Assembly (NCBI GenBank): GCA_910584965.1
Contig: CAJUDZ010000037.1
Span: 1-28,784 of the forward strand
Length of the DNA: 28,784 nucleotides
Direction: 5' to 3'
From: an uncultured Lachnospiraceae bacterium
GTDB lineage: Bacteria; Bacillota; Clostridia; Lachnospirales; Lachnospiraceae
In this document: positions 8,259-16,239 of the stretch, piece by piece
Numbering within the stretch: position 1 is the stretch's first letter
How the letters are laid out: each line of letters opens with the position of its first letter
Notes under the pieces: model-generated
Told to the model about the DNA's origin: nothing
Databases searched by the model: none
What the model saw: only the letters and a program-made list of their open reading frames with translations
Made by a program: the position numbers and the translations under genes

Positions 8259-8819
8259 TTATTCTCCGATTATTTCCATATCATCCGGAAAATCCCGTAT
8301 AACGAGCGCACATGTATTGGTAAGTTTTACATTCTCCTTTATCGGATATGTCATTTTACCCCTTTTTTCTCCCGTTACACAATGAACGTCCAGTTTTGTA
8401 TCTATCAGGCCCAGATTATTCTCTAAATTATTGGAAAAAATGAGACTTCCGGCGCTTACCCCGATTACCAGGCCATTGTCCCTGATATACGCCTTCAAAG
8501 ACTCATGAAACCCTGTGGCATTCATTCTTTCAAGCAAGTAGTGTGTATTTCCGCCGCACAGATATACCACATCATATTGTTTCAGCTTCTCAAACTCCAC
8601 TCCGGCATGCAAATCACATACGTCAATATTTTTATCTAATATACCACATTTTAACAAATCATTCATACACTTTGGCAGCACTCCAATTGCATCTGCGTCT
8701 ATTGCCGCCGTTGGGATGAATAAAGCTTTCACAAATGACATATCTTTCCCTGCCATATCCACAAAACACGCTTTTATTTCTTCCGTTTCCAAACCCGCTG
8801 ATGTTAATAATACTCTCAT
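8259..8819 (-). CDS. Peptidase S51-family protein (dipeptidase E-like)
   Basis: A 187-residue protein with the class I glutamine-amidotransferase-like fold of dipeptidase E. Visible signatures are the N-terminal strand MRVLLTSAG, LFIPTAA, a GGNT loop at residues 89-92 and the nucleophile elbow GVSAGS with Ser122. Family members cleave Asp-X dipeptides or cyanophycin-type products; the substrate here cannot be told. The start is ATG at 8817-8819, because AGGAGG lies just before it and homology begins there. It starts 8 bp after the XRE gene stops, so the two are translated from one transcript. It is somewhat shorter than E. coli PepE (229 aa). Confidence 0.85.
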   Translation of the reverse strand: MRVLLTSAGLETEEIKACFVDMAGKDMSFVKALFIPTAAIDADAIGVLPKCMNDLLKCGILDKNIDVCDLHAGVEFEKLKQYDVVYLCGGNTHYLLERMNATGFHESLKAYIRDNGLVIGVSAGSLIFSNNLENNLGLIDTKLDVHCVTGEKRGKMTYPIKENVKLTNTCALVIRDFPDDMEIIGE

Positions 8820-8827
8820 GCTTCCTC

Positions 8828-9445
8828 CTATTCCGGCCAGTTCATCTGCTCTTTCGTAATCCCTAATTCCCTGCACGCATCGCATACAGATTCTTTTTCC
8901 GTCCGGTTTCCAATCTGATATTTTAAAACTCTGTCTTTAAACACAATGTATTTTTTATTGCCTGCCTTAAAATCAACAAACCAGTTCTCATTTGTATCCG
9001 GGTTGGACAGCATGACTTTTGAAATCTGTTCCGGAAAATCTTTCCTGTCACTCGTAAAAAACAATGCAGTCCAGTATTTCGGTTTCCCGCCGGTATTCCA
9101 CAATTCAATTTTATGAATATGAAGACAGTCAATGATACGGTCATCCGCTATACTTTCTTTAATTAATATTCCCTCATACAATTCCTGTTTCTTGTTCTGA
9201 ATTGCATTATTGCCGCAGATATGAACATCCTTGACTTCACTTAATGTCAGTTCATCCTTTAGCAAAACATCCATAGACACCTGAAAGGTTTTTCCCAGTA
9301 TTAACAGTTTTTCTGTCTCCGGTAATGCAATGTCGGCTTCCCATTTGGATATGGACTGCCTGCTGACATTACATATTGAGGCCAGTTCTTCCTGTGTCAT
9401 TCCGTTTGCTTTTCTCAGTTCTATAATTTTTTCCGATAATTTCAT
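8828..9445 (-). CDS. XRE-family DNA-binding regulator
   Basis: A 205-residue protein. Residues 1 to about 62 are a classic HTH_3 domain: MKLSEKIIELRKANGMTQEE, then SRQSISKWE as the recognition helix and ALPETEKLLILGKTFQVSMD. Residues about 75-205 form a second domain, with IWNT/ALFFTS-like strands and a Cys at C-x-x-C spacing (VCDAC); I do not recognise it and it may sense a ligand. The start is ATG at 9443-9445 with GGGAGG upstream. A perfect 15-bp palindrome over the -10 region of its promoter (9481-9495) suggests autorepression. Its direct partner is the S51 peptidase 8 bp downstream. Confidence 0.88.
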   Translation of the reverse strand: MKLSEKIIELRKANGMTQEELASICNVSRQSISKWEADIALPETEKLLILGKTFQVSMDVLLKDELTLSEVKDVHICGNNAIQNKKQELYEGILIKESIADDRIIDCLHIHKIELWNTGGKPKYWTALFFTSDRKDFPEQISKVMLSNPDTNENWFVDFKAGNKKYIVFKDRVLKYQIGNRTEKESVCDACRELGITKEQMNWPE

Positions 9446-9480
9446 GTCACGCCTCCCTTTTTCAATTTGTACATTACAGG

Positions 9481-9495
9481 TTTGTATTATACAAA
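9481..9495 (-). promoter_or_regulatory. XRE promoter -10 with palindromic operator
   Basis: The sequence TTTGTATTATACAAA is a perfect 7+1+7 inverted repeat containing a minus-strand TATAAT (9485-9490), 36-41 bp before the XRE start. A half-site TTTGTA occurs at 9466-9471. A repressor bound here would block RNA polymerase, as is usual for autoregulated XRE proteins. The -35 region is poor. Confidence 0.6.
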
Positions 9496-9556
9496 ATAAC
9501 AATACTGTTTACCACCAACATAAAAGTGCTTTTTGGCAACTCCCGGTTGCAGACAA

Positions 9557-9582
9557 ACCGCCGCATATGGGGAATATTCCCC
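9557..9582. repeat. Copy A of the 14-bp ACCGCCGCATATGG repeat, joined to a palindrome
   Basis: ACCGCCGCATATGG (9557-9570) overlaps a perfect palindrome GGGGAATATTCCCC (9569-9582). It sits between the terminator at 9584-9615 and the XRE promoter. The same 14-mer occurs at 22489-22502 and 25566-25579. Confidence 0.7.
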
Positions 9583-9583
9583 G

Positions 9584-9615
9584 AAAAAAATCCCGGCGCT
9601 GTCACAGCGCCGGGA
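9584..9615 (-). terminator. Strong intrinsic terminator
   Basis: A perfect 11-12 bp GC-rich stem (9591-9601 with 9605-9615, apex TCA). On the minus strand it is followed by seven T residues (9584-9590). It ends the transcript of the coiled-coil gene at 9699-10205 and insulates the XRE operon. Confidence 0.92.
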
Positions 9616-9698
9616 TTACCCCACTTTCCGGTCATCTGTTTAATTGATAAACCGGAATTTTTCACTCATGAATGTATTGATTTCGTCAATCTCAAAAC

Positions 9699-10205
9699 TT
9701 AAACAGAAACCGAAAGGCCCTCCGTCTGTCCCGCAGGAACCGTCTCTCCTGTTTTTGTATATGTTACAGGCTTTTTTACAGCATCCGTCTTTATTTCATC
9801 AGAACCGGCGTCATCCGGATCTGTGTTATCCTTTAACAAGCCCCTTCCTTCCTCACTGATTTCCAGAAGACACGCATCCTGTGTATCCGTATTGGTATCG
9901 GCATTCCTTTCTTCTTCTAACTTCTCTTCCAGTTTTTCACGTTCTTCCCTGCGCTTCCGGACAGCCTCCTCGATCTGTTCCTGCGCAATCCTGCGGCTCT
10001 CCTCCGCATCCATCTTCATGCCCTCGTCTGCTTCCTCTTTATACTCACAGGCCTCTTCGTGGAAATCACCCATGTAACCCATTGCCCGCTCCATCATCGC
10101 GGTGTCATTCTTGAGCCTCGCCTCTTTATAAACCCGAAACGGGGTGTTGAGCAGTTCCATGTCAGTCCTTGCTCCAATCAGCCCTTCCATTGTCTTCGTA
10201 TGCAT
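9699..10205 (-). CDS. Coiled-coil protein with an LEISEEG motif, unknown function
   Basis: A 168-residue soluble protein. Residues about 48-100 form a long, highly charged helix or coiled coil (repeats of EE/RK, e.g. RKRREEREKLEEKLEEER). The motif LLEISEEGRGLL follows at about 113-124, then a Thr/Pro/Val-rich disordered tail. The motif matches the VDISGEGRRAL of the 3016-3912 protein and the VSISVKGQLF of the 23807-24541 protein. There is no signal peptide. The start is ATG at 10203-10205 with AGGAGGA upstream. It stands alone between the GHKL kinase and a strong terminator. The function is unknown. Confidence 0.8.
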   Translation of the reverse strand: MHTKTMEGLIGARTDMELLNTPFRVYKEARLKNDTAMMERAMGYMGDFHEEACEYKEEADEGMKMDAEESRRIAQEQIEEAVRKRREEREKLEEKLEEERNADTNTDTQDACLLEISEEGRGLLKDNTDPDDAGSDEIKTDAVKKPVTYTKTGETVPAGQTEGLSVSV

Positions 10206-10296
10206 AATACCATCCTCCTATCCGCATTTTTCAGGAACATTAAAACTCCTCATCCCTTCTTTCGACGGCGCGAATATATGATATTAGATTTGTGTT

Positions 10297-11676
10297 TCAA
10301 ACAACCGCTTTGATGTCATGTCCGGCATCAGGAAACGGCATTAAAACGGATATTATAAAAATGCCGTTTTCAGCTTTGCTGTTCATCGCTCCGTTATACC
10401 TATGTACCGCATCGCCAACATTCAACAGACCGATTCCGTGTTCCTGCGAATCCCCCTTATTCGTAAATCTCTCCGTATATTTTTCCGTCCTGTCCATACT
10501 GTTTTTTACTTCAATCAGAAAACATTTCTTTACCGTTCTTGCCTGAATATCGATAAAACGGCATTCACCGCTCCGCATCCTTCCACACGCTTCCAACGCA
10601 TTATCCAGTATATTGCCGAACAATACACACAGGTCAAATTCGTTGATGCGGCATCCTTTCGGTATCTGCACGTCACATTCCCATTTGATATTTTCTTCTT
10701 CTGCCCGCTTCCGCTTCTGATACAGGAGCGCATCCACCGCCTTATTCCCTGTCATATCTCCAACCGCATCCAGGACAATACCCTCCATATTTTTCAGATA
10801 GCCGTCTATCTTCTCCCATTCTTTATTCTTGGACAGCGCCGACAGGGCAATGATATGATTTTTCATGTCATGCCGCAGCCGCTCCGATTGTCTGTACTGC
10901 TCTGCCAGCATTTTATAAACCGCAATCTGCGAATGGTACCGGCCGTTCTTTTCCTGTTCCAGATAAATCCGATTCATACCGAACACATAAAATCCCGCCG
11001 CAGCCATAGACAAAAGCGCTAAAACAAAAAACTCCGCATGACTGAAAAGCTGATCATAATACAAACCCATATTGCCTCCGCTCCTGACCATAATGCCATT
11101 GCTCGCACCCAGGCTTGCCACATCATACACTGTAATGATCACAAGTAGGGGAACCGCCAGGATAACATACCACTTTTTCGGTTTGCCGCAAAAAACAGGC
11201 TCAAGATGCTTCGACATCCAGCATACGGCCGCTATGACAAAACAATAGCTGACACCACCAATCAGCCCGCTTGACCAATCTGTTGAAAATGGTTCCGGAA
11301 TTTTTTTAACCGTATGCAGGAAAAACAGTTCCAGACATGATAAAAAGGAAGCGCAGAAATCTGCCGCCAGCCTTACAAGCGCCATCAGCATGGATGCGGC
11401 CAGAATCCTTTTTTCCCTTTCTGACCGGAATAACAGCACTACCAATCCCATAAAAAATACGGGACGCATGAACACAAAAAAAGTATACAAAATAAAATCC
11501 ATCCGGCCCAATATATTACATAGCAGACAGCCGCAAAAGGAAAAAATCAAAAACAGCCCTTCCCTCCTTTTGGAAGCCCCTAAAAATTTTTTACAGAATT
11601 TATCTGCTGCCAACAGATACCCCAGAAAAAAAGGCGCCGCGGTTAAAATATCTATATAGTCTGAGAGTTGTTTCAC
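10297..11676 (-). CDS. AgrC-like GHKL sensor histidine kinase
   Basis: A 459-residue HPK10-type kinase. The N-terminal half has about six hydrophobic segments (e.g. LFLIFSFCGCLLCNIL, FFVFMRPVFFMGLVVLLF, WYVILAVPLLVIITVY, FFVLALLSMAAAGFYVF). The cytoplasmic half has the phospho-acceptor motif RLRHDMKNH with His269, an N box LFGNILDNALEA (about 352-363) and a G box EHGIGLLNV near 415. Its start overlaps the end of the LytTR regulator by 4 bp (ATGA), so the pair is translationally coupled. Relatives sense cyclic peptides from AgrB/AgrD. No agrB or agrD is visible in this window, so the ligand may be encoded elsewhere or be something different. Confidence 0.92.
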   Translation of the reverse strand: MKQLSDYIDILTAAPFFLGYLLAADKFCKKFLGASKRREGLFLIFSFCGCLLCNILGRMDFILYTFFVFMRPVFFMGLVVLLFRSEREKRILAASMLMALVRLAADFCASFLSCLELFFLHTVKKIPEPFSTDWSSGLIGGVSYCFVIAAVCWMSKHLEPVFCGKPKKWYVILAVPLLVIITVYDVASLGASNGIMVRSGGNMGLYYDQLFSHAEFFVLALLSMAAAGFYVFGMNRIYLEQEKNGRYHSQIAVYKMLAEQYRQSERLRHDMKNHIIALSALSKNKEWEKIDGYLKNMEGIVLDAVGDMTGNKAVDALLYQKRKRAEEENIKWECDVQIPKGCRINEFDLCVLFGNILDNALEACGRMRSGECRFIDIQARTVKKCFLIEVKNSMDRTEKYTERFTNKGDSQEHGIGLLNVGDAVHRYNGAMNSKAENGIFIISVLMPFPDAGHDIKAVV

Positions 11677-12389
11677 AGTATCCCTCCATTTTTCCGCATG
11701 ACCCCGAACACCTCCCGGACAAACTCATCATATCTTCTTTTTGCAATCACGATTTTTTCTCCATTTTCCAGAATCACGTCCTGCCTGTTATACCCGTCAA
11801 CATATTTCAGATTAATCAGATAACTTTTATGGCACCTGAAAAAACCTTTATCCCGTAGTCTGTTCTCCAGCTCCCCTATCTGCTCATAATAAGTAAAAAT
11901 GCCTTCCGGGCCATGAACATCGACCGTTCTTCCTTTTATCTCAAAATAGTATATATCATCAAGCAATATCTTCTTTTTCTGCCTTTCCCTGCTGACAATG
12001 ATAAATTCCTGTGAACGGCTTTCTGTTTTGAGGACGGCTTTTTGCAGTACGCTTTTCAGTTTCCTGTCATTCACAGGCTTTAGCAGGTATTGGAAAGCCT
12101 CCACGTCATATGCTTCAAACACATACTCCCTGCTGGAAGATACAAAAATGAGTATCTTATCGGATGCCTTTTCACGGAAAATCTTTGCTGTTTTCATTCC
12201 ATCCAGTTCCTGCATAATGATATCAAGGAAAACAATGTCAAAACTTTCCAATGCCTGTAACAATTCCCTGCCGCTTTGAAACTGGCGGATGAGGCAAGGT
12301 ATTTTCATCTCTTCCAGAATATCTCTGATTTTCCTTGCCATGTTGCAGCATTCTATAACTTCATCATCACAGACTGCTATTGACAGCAT
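11673..12389 (-). CDS. LytTR-family response regulator (AgrA-like)
   Basis: A 238-residue two-domain regulator. The receiver domain has the acidic pocket CDDE (residues 7-10), phospho-acceptor Asp56 in IVFLDIIM, and the conserved Lys in YLLKPVND. A LytTR DNA-binding domain fills about 135-235 (IYYFEIKGRTVDVHG, FFRCHKSYLINLKYV). The start is ATG at 12387-12389 with AGGTGG just upstream; an open frame upstream of it lacks homology. A promoter is visible at 12416-12444. It acts with the kinase at 10297-11676. It follows the van racemase gene by 186 bp but has its own promoter, so I do not count it as part of the van cluster. Confidence 0.93.
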   Translation of the reverse strand: MLSIAVCDDEVIECCNMARKIRDILEEMKIPCLIRQFQSGRELLQALESFDIVFLDIIMQELDGMKTAKIFREKASDKILIFVSSSREYVFEAYDVEAFQYLLKPVNDRKLKSVLQKAVLKTESRSQEFIIVSRERQKKKILLDDIYYFEIKGRTVDVHGPEGIFTYYEQIGELENRLRDKGFFRCHKSYLINLKYVDGYNRQDVILENGEKIVIAKRRYDEFVREVFGVMRKNGGIL

Positions 12390-12415
12390 TTTCACCACCT
12401 GCCTTATACAAGTAT

Positions 12416-12444
12416 ATTGTATATATCGGCACAAACGCAGACAA
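12416..12444 (-). promoter_or_regulatory. Promoter of the LytTR/GHKL pair
   Basis: Minus-strand TTGTCT (12439-12444), a 17-bp spacer and TACAAT (12416-12421), ending 26 bp before the regulator start. An AT-rich near-palindrome surrounds the -10. Confidence 0.6.
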
Positions 12445-12575
12445 AGTTTCGTTAATGCCATGACCGGGCATTTCGGTGTAATAACCGTAATTCTTGCCGG
12501 TGCCGCTGTCCGCAAAACTCATATGAGCGGTTTCAGCCGAAAGCATTATTTTCCACTGATCTGCAACAGCATATC

Positions 12576-13709
12576 CTATCTGGCAATAACAGGCAGTCTT
12601 GCCCCCATCCTGCAAAGCAGCTCATTGCTGATGCTGCCGGAGCTGTCCGCAACTACGGGAACGGACAATTTATCATATCCTTCCGCGCCTGCCAGTGTTA
12701 CGATGTCACCCACTGACACACCGTCTGTGTCTGTGATATCCACGGCAAGCTGATCCATGCAGATGCGTCCGACAACAGGCACAACATACTGGTCGATCAG
12801 TACGCTGCCTTTTGGGTCGGACAAGTTTCTCGGAAAGCCGTCACCATACCCGATCGGCAGTATGGCAATCCGGGTATCGCGCCCCGCCGTAAAGTGCCTG
12901 CCGTATCCGACGTTTTCGCCAGCCTCCACGTTCCTGATCAGCACCACCCGGCTTTTCAGAGAAAGCACCGGACGCAGGTCAGGTTTTACTACGGTGTCAT
13001 CAGCCGGGGAACTGAGAACGCCATACAAGGCTATGCCAACTCTCACATAATCGCAGGCAAGATCGGGATAATTCAAAAGTCCGTAGCTGCTCTGAATATG
13101 TAACTTTGGCAGAATTATCCCACTATCCCTCAAAGAATCTGCCATGTTATAGAAGTTATCAATCTGTCCTCTTGTAAATGCAACATCATCCGGGTGCCTG
13201 CTGTCTGAGCAGCACAGATGTGTAAACATCCCGCATATGTTAAGATTTTCCATAAAAAAAACTTTCCGAACCGCAGACAACTCCCCGCATGCTATCCCAA
13301 GCCTGTGCATGCCCGTATCTATTTTGATGTGTACTTTTACGGCAATACCCTGATGATTCAGCGCTTCTGCATATTCAAAACTGACAAGAGTCTGCAGCAG
13401 ATCATATTCTTTCAGTTCGGATGCCCGACTCACCTCGGTGTACCCGAGTATAAGTATTTCCCCACAAACGCCGCCCTTTCTTAAAGCTATACCTTCATCA
13501 ATCGTGGCAACGGCAAAAGCCCGGACTCCCATCTTATTAAGATGGGAAGCAGTCAGGACGGCCCCGTGCCCGTATGCCTGCGCCTTTACAACAGCCATCA
13601 GTTCGCATCCCGGCTGCATGACTTTTTTCAGGACTTCCACATTATGACGCAGATTCTCTATATTTACTTCTATCCATGCACGTCCCGTTTTCAATGACAC
13701 ATTCTTCAT
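12576..13709 (-). CDS. PLP-dependent alanine/serine racemase, VanT-like without membrane domain
   Basis: A 377-residue fold-type III racemase. The PLP lysine is Lys42 in VVKAQAYGHG, and the second catalytic base is Tyr269 in VGYGRHF. Other signatures include HIKIDTGMHRLG, VRVGIALYG and GRICMDQLAVD. In a vanG cluster the expected role is racemising L-serine to D-serine for the D-Ala-D-Ser ligase. Enterococcal VanT proteins carry an N-terminal membrane domain of the acyltransferase-3 type; here the protein consists only of the racemase. The start is ATG at 13707-13709 after AGGA, needed because the domain begins at residue 10. It overlaps the acyltransferase gene by 68 bp. Substrate preference (Ala or Ser) cannot be read from the sequence; context favours serine. 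Confidence 0.85.
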   Translation of the reverse strand: MKNVSLKTGRAWIEVNIENLRHNVEVLKKVMQPGCELMAVVKAQAYGHGAVLTASHLNKMGVRAFAVATIDEGIALRKGGVCGEILILGYTEVSRASELKEYDLLQTLVSFEYAEALNHQGIAVKVHIKIDTGMHRLGIACGELSAVRKVFFMENLNICGMFTHLCCSDSRHPDDVAFTRGQIDNFYNMADSLRDSGIILPKLHIQSSYGLLNYPDLACDYVRVGIALYGVLSSPADDTVVKPDLRPVLSLKSRVVLIRNVEAGENVGYGRHFTAGRDTRIAILPIGYGDGFPRNLSDPKGSVLIDQYVVPVVGRICMDQLAVDITDTDGVSVGDIVTLAGAEGYDKLSVPVVADSSGSISNELLCRMGARLPVIAR

Positions 13710-14175
13710 TTTCCTGCTTTTTCCCTATAATTCGTATGGTCTGCGAAACAACCGTGCAGCCGTCCGGGATATCCGTGCTCACTACCGCACCCGCCCCCAC
13801 TTTCACATAGCTGCCAATTTTTACTCCCCCAATAATGACCGCACCTGCCCCAATCAGACAGTTGTTCCCTATGACCGGCGCTTTCTTATTCACTTCGCCA
13901 ATCGTTACATTTTGATAAATCCAACAGTTTTCCCCAATCTCCGCATATCTTGATATAAAAATCCCATGAAGACCATGCGGAAGCGTCAGATTGTCTTTTA
14001 TTACCGTGTCAGGGCCGATATATCCTCCATGCCTGTGGGCACAGCGGCTCATCATAAATGTGAGGATATCATGTAAAAGCCCCTCGTCCGTCTTTTTCTG
14101 CAATCTGTACAGCCGCCAGAAATGGCGCAGATTATTTCCCCTTGAATAATCAATAATCCTTCTTCTGATACTCAT
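13642..14175 (-). CDS. Hexapeptide-repeat O-acetyltransferase (serine acetyltransferase-like)
   Basis: A 177-residue protein with a left-handed beta-helix. An N-terminal helical part (RRRIIDYSRGNNLRHFWRLYR) is followed by hexapeptide turns: LTLPHGLHGIFISRYAEIG, WIYQNVTIGEV, APVIGNNCLIGAGAVIIGGV and VGAGAVVSTDIP. The His in PHGLHGIFIS matches the catalytic His region of CysE-type enzymes. It resembles the CysE-like acetyltransferases found in polysaccharide clusters more than full-length CysE (about 270 aa). The start is ATG at 14173-14175, after AAGGAG. It lies 15 bp after vanG and overlaps the racemase, so it belongs to the van operon. No such gene is part of the described vanG operon (vanU, R, S, Y, W, G, XY, T). 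The acceptor is unknown; serine and a cell-wall sugar are both possible. Confidence 0.85.
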   Translation of the reverse strand: MSIRRRIIDYSRGNNLRHFWRLYRLQKKTDEGLLHDILTFMMSRCAHRHGGYIGPDTVIKDNLTLPHGLHGIFISRYAEIGENCWIYQNVTIGEVNKKAPVIGNNCLIGAGAVIIGGVKIGSYVKVGAGAVVSTDIPDGCTVVSQTIRIIGKKQENEECVIENGTCMDRSKYRESAS

Positions 14176-14190
14176 ATGATCTCCTTCCCT

Positions 14191-15237
14191 TCACAGATAT
14201 AAGCCTATCAGCCTGTCCAGCATTTCCGGAAACGACAGGCCGATTCCCTTCATCATATTGGGATAGCGGCTGTGGTCCGTAAAACCTGGAATCGTATTTA
14301 CTTCATTAAATATAATTTCCCCGGACGGTGTGTAAAACATATCCACCCTTGCAAAGCCCGAACACCCCAAAGCCCTGTATATTATTACCGCCGCTTCCTG
14401 TATCCGTTTTTCCGCTTCTGCTCCAATTCTTGCTGGCATATAAATTTTCGAGGATTTCAATGTATACTTCTCAGTGTAGTCAAAGAATCCTCCTGACAGT
14501 TCGATTTCGTCAACCCTTCCTACGGTCAGTGCATCCATGCCGAGTACGGCACAGCCCGCTTCAAACCCGTTTACTTCCTCCTCAACGATGACTTCCGCGT
14601 CGTATGCAAATGCCAGGCTTACAGCGGCGTCCAATTCTTTCTTTTCCGTTATCCTTGTTATTCCAAAAGATGAACCGGCACGGACAGGCTTTACAAAAAG
14701 CGGATAAGCCAGCTTTTCTTCAATCTCCTTCAACGCCGCTTCCTTACCCGAACATCTGAAAGTTACTGATTTGGGAACCGATATTCCGGTAAGGCTGACC
14801 AGCTTATGCGCCCGGTTCTTATCCATGCAGACTGCTGATGAAAGCGTATCACAGCCGACAACAGGGATTCCCGCCAGTTCGAACAGTCCCTGCAACGTAC
14901 CGTCTTCACCGTTTTTTCCATGCAGTACCGGAAATGCCAGGTCTGTTTTTATAACATGGTAACTGTCTGCATCAAGCTCTATAAACCCTTTCACAGAACA
15001 ACTCTGCGAAACGACAACCGGAAACAGGTTTTTGCCGTCTTCAAACCATGTATTGTCACCTATCTTCTCTTTGTCTCCGGTATAGTGATACCACTCCCCG
15101 TTTCTGGTGATTCCGATTGGAATGATATGAAATTTATCCGTATTGATATTGTCCAGAACCGCACATGCAGATTGCAGCGACACTTCATATTCTGCGGATT
15201 TGCCCCCGAAAATAACGGCTATCCTTTTTTTATCCAT
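14191..15237 (-). CDS. vanG: VanG-type D-alanine-D-serine ligase
   Basis: A 348-residue ATP-grasp ligase very close in sequence to enterococcal VanG, as I remember it. Signatures include the N-terminal IAVIFGGKSAEYEVSLQSA, HGKNGEDGTLQGLFELAGIP, CMDKNRAHKL, the ATP-binding PLFVKPVRAGSSFGI, the omega-loop segment FFDYTEKYTLKSS and the metal-binding FNEVNTIPGFT. VanG makes D-Ala-D-Ser, which replaces D-Ala-D-Ala in peptidoglycan precursors and weakens vancomycin binding. The start overlaps the end of vanW (ATGGATAA), so the two are coupled. All catalytic motifs look intact. The ligase alone would not remove normal D-Ala-D-Ala precursors; the dipeptidase that does this (vanXY) is missing from the cluster. 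Confidence 0.95.
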   Translation of the reverse strand: MDKKRIAVIFGGKSAEYEVSLQSACAVLDNINTDKFHIIPIGITRNGEWYHYTGDKEKIGDNTWFEDGKNLFPVVVSQSCSVKGFIELDADSYHVIKTDLAFPVLHGKNGEDGTLQGLFELAGIPVVGCDTLSSAVCMDKNRAHKLVSLTGISVPKSVTFRCSGKEAALKEIEEKLAYPLFVKPVRAGSSFGITRITEKKELDAAVSLAFAYDAEVIVEEEVNGFEAGCAVLGMDALTVGRVDEIELSGGFFDYTEKYTLKSSKIYMPARIGAEAEKRIQEAAVIIYRALGCSGFARVDMFYTPSGEIIFNEVNTIPGFTDHSRYPNMMKGIGLSFPEMLDRLIGLYL

Positions 15238-16063
15238 TCTCTACACCGCCTTCCTCTATTTTTATCTCATCTGGAAGCCTGTAAGCTATCTCACACTGAT
15301 TGACATACAACTCCCTTTCCGTCTGCTTTCCGGTACCGCTGTCCGTTTCCCTGCGGCAGACAGGCGCAATCTGATATATTTTTTTGCCCTTTCTCCTGTA
15401 AAAAACAGAAGAATTAAAAACGGAATACGCAAGACCCACATCATGTTCTGACAAAATACGTCCATACATATCGTTATCATCAAAACTAATCTCAATCTGA
15501 AATGTATTATCTGTCCCGTTCCGGACTTTCAGGTCAAGCCAGCCTTCGCCCACCGCAGCATCCGTTCCGCATGGAATGTTTTCTTCCGTTGATGGAAACG
15601 ACTTAACCGCGTGTCCGTGACGTTCAACAATCGTCAACGGCGTATGCAGAAACATCCAGAAAAGCGTATCGCTCAGCATACACAGACCTCCGCCGTATGA
15701 TACAGCAATTTTCCCATCGATAAGGTTTAATCCGTCCTTGTATTTTTCCTCCCGGTCCGCCCATCTTACGAGCTGCCAGAAAGAAAAAGTTTCACCCGGT
15801 TCGATAACGACCCGGTTAAGCGTCCTGGCGGCGAGTTTTAAATTGTGAACCTTGTTTATCTGATATTGCATATCAAATCCGCTGTTTTCATTCAGCATTC
15901 GTATTGAGGTTTCAAATACCGTGTAAGGCAATGATTTGTCAGCTGCCCTTTTGGCATACCGGCACCCGTCTTTCCACATTTGTAAATAAAAAAATTTCTT
16001 TCTCTGCCATCTACGGAACGGAAGCAGAAAAGGAAATATCTGTGTCAGCCTCTTTCTTGACAT
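15230..16063 (-). CDS. vanW: VanW-family protein of the vanG cluster
   Basis: A 277-residue VanW protein. Recognisable parts are the N-terminal RKRLTQIFPFLLPFR, FETSIRMLNENSGFDM, VHNLKLAARTLNRVVIEPGETFSFW, SYGGGLCMLSDTLFWMFLHTPLTIVERHGH and GWLDLKVRNGTDNTFQIEI. VanW is a constant member of vanB and vanG clusters, but its biochemical role is not established. There is no clear signal peptide or membrane helix. The start is ATG at 16061-16063, with GAGGAGGAG about 10 bases upstream. It is the first gene after the terminator at 16128-16177, so it opens the resistance-gene transcript, which should have its own promoter in 16064-16127; I could not identify one with confidence. Confidence 0.92.
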   Translation of the reverse strand: MSRKRLTQIFPFLLPFRRWQRKKFFYLQMWKDGCRYAKRAADKSLPYTVFETSIRMLNENSGFDMQYQINKVHNLKLAARTLNRVVIEPGETFSFWQLVRWADREEKYKDGLNLIDGKIAVSYGGGLCMLSDTLFWMFLHTPLTIVERHGHAVKSFPSTEENIPCGTDAAVGEGWLDLKVRNGTDNTFQIEISFDDNDMYGRILSEHDVGLAYSVFNSSVFYRRKGKKIYQIAPVCRRETDSGTGKQTERELYVNQCEIAYRLPDEIKIEEGGVENG

Positions 16064-16127
16064 ATAAACGACTCCTCCTCTTTTTGTACAGCAAACGGAA
16101 CTGCGATTACAGCAAGTTTACCATAGT

Positions 16128-16177
16128 AAAAAAGCACTCCTGCTTTTGGCACTATGATTGTACCAATAACAGGAGTG
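16128..16177 (-). terminator. Intrinsic terminator between vanS and vanW
   Basis: On the minus strand CACTCCTG pairs with CAGGAGTG (arms 16170-16177 and 16135-16142). Inside is a second stem, TTGGTAC with GTGCCAA including one G-T pair. A T-run at 16128-16133 follows. It separates the regulatory transcript (vanRS) from the structural genes, as in other vanG-type loci where the two have separate promoters. Confidence 0.75.
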
Positions 16178-16239
16178 TCGTTTATTTGTTTATACATAAA
16201 GTATTCTGCTGATTTTCTGCGGTATTTCTTACGATTTAC

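Noticed and set aside
10297..12389. LytTR/GHKL pair as part of the van cluster
   Set aside because: It has its own promoter and belongs to a different two-component class; vanR and vanS are present separately.
12367..12546. Open frame of about 60 codons (MLSAETAHMSFADSGTGKNY and onward) between the racemase and the LytTR regulator
   Set aside because: It overlaps the promoter and the start of the regulator, has only a weak ribosome-binding site (GTGGAAAAT), and I see no recognisable domain. It could be a relic, but I cannot support a gene.
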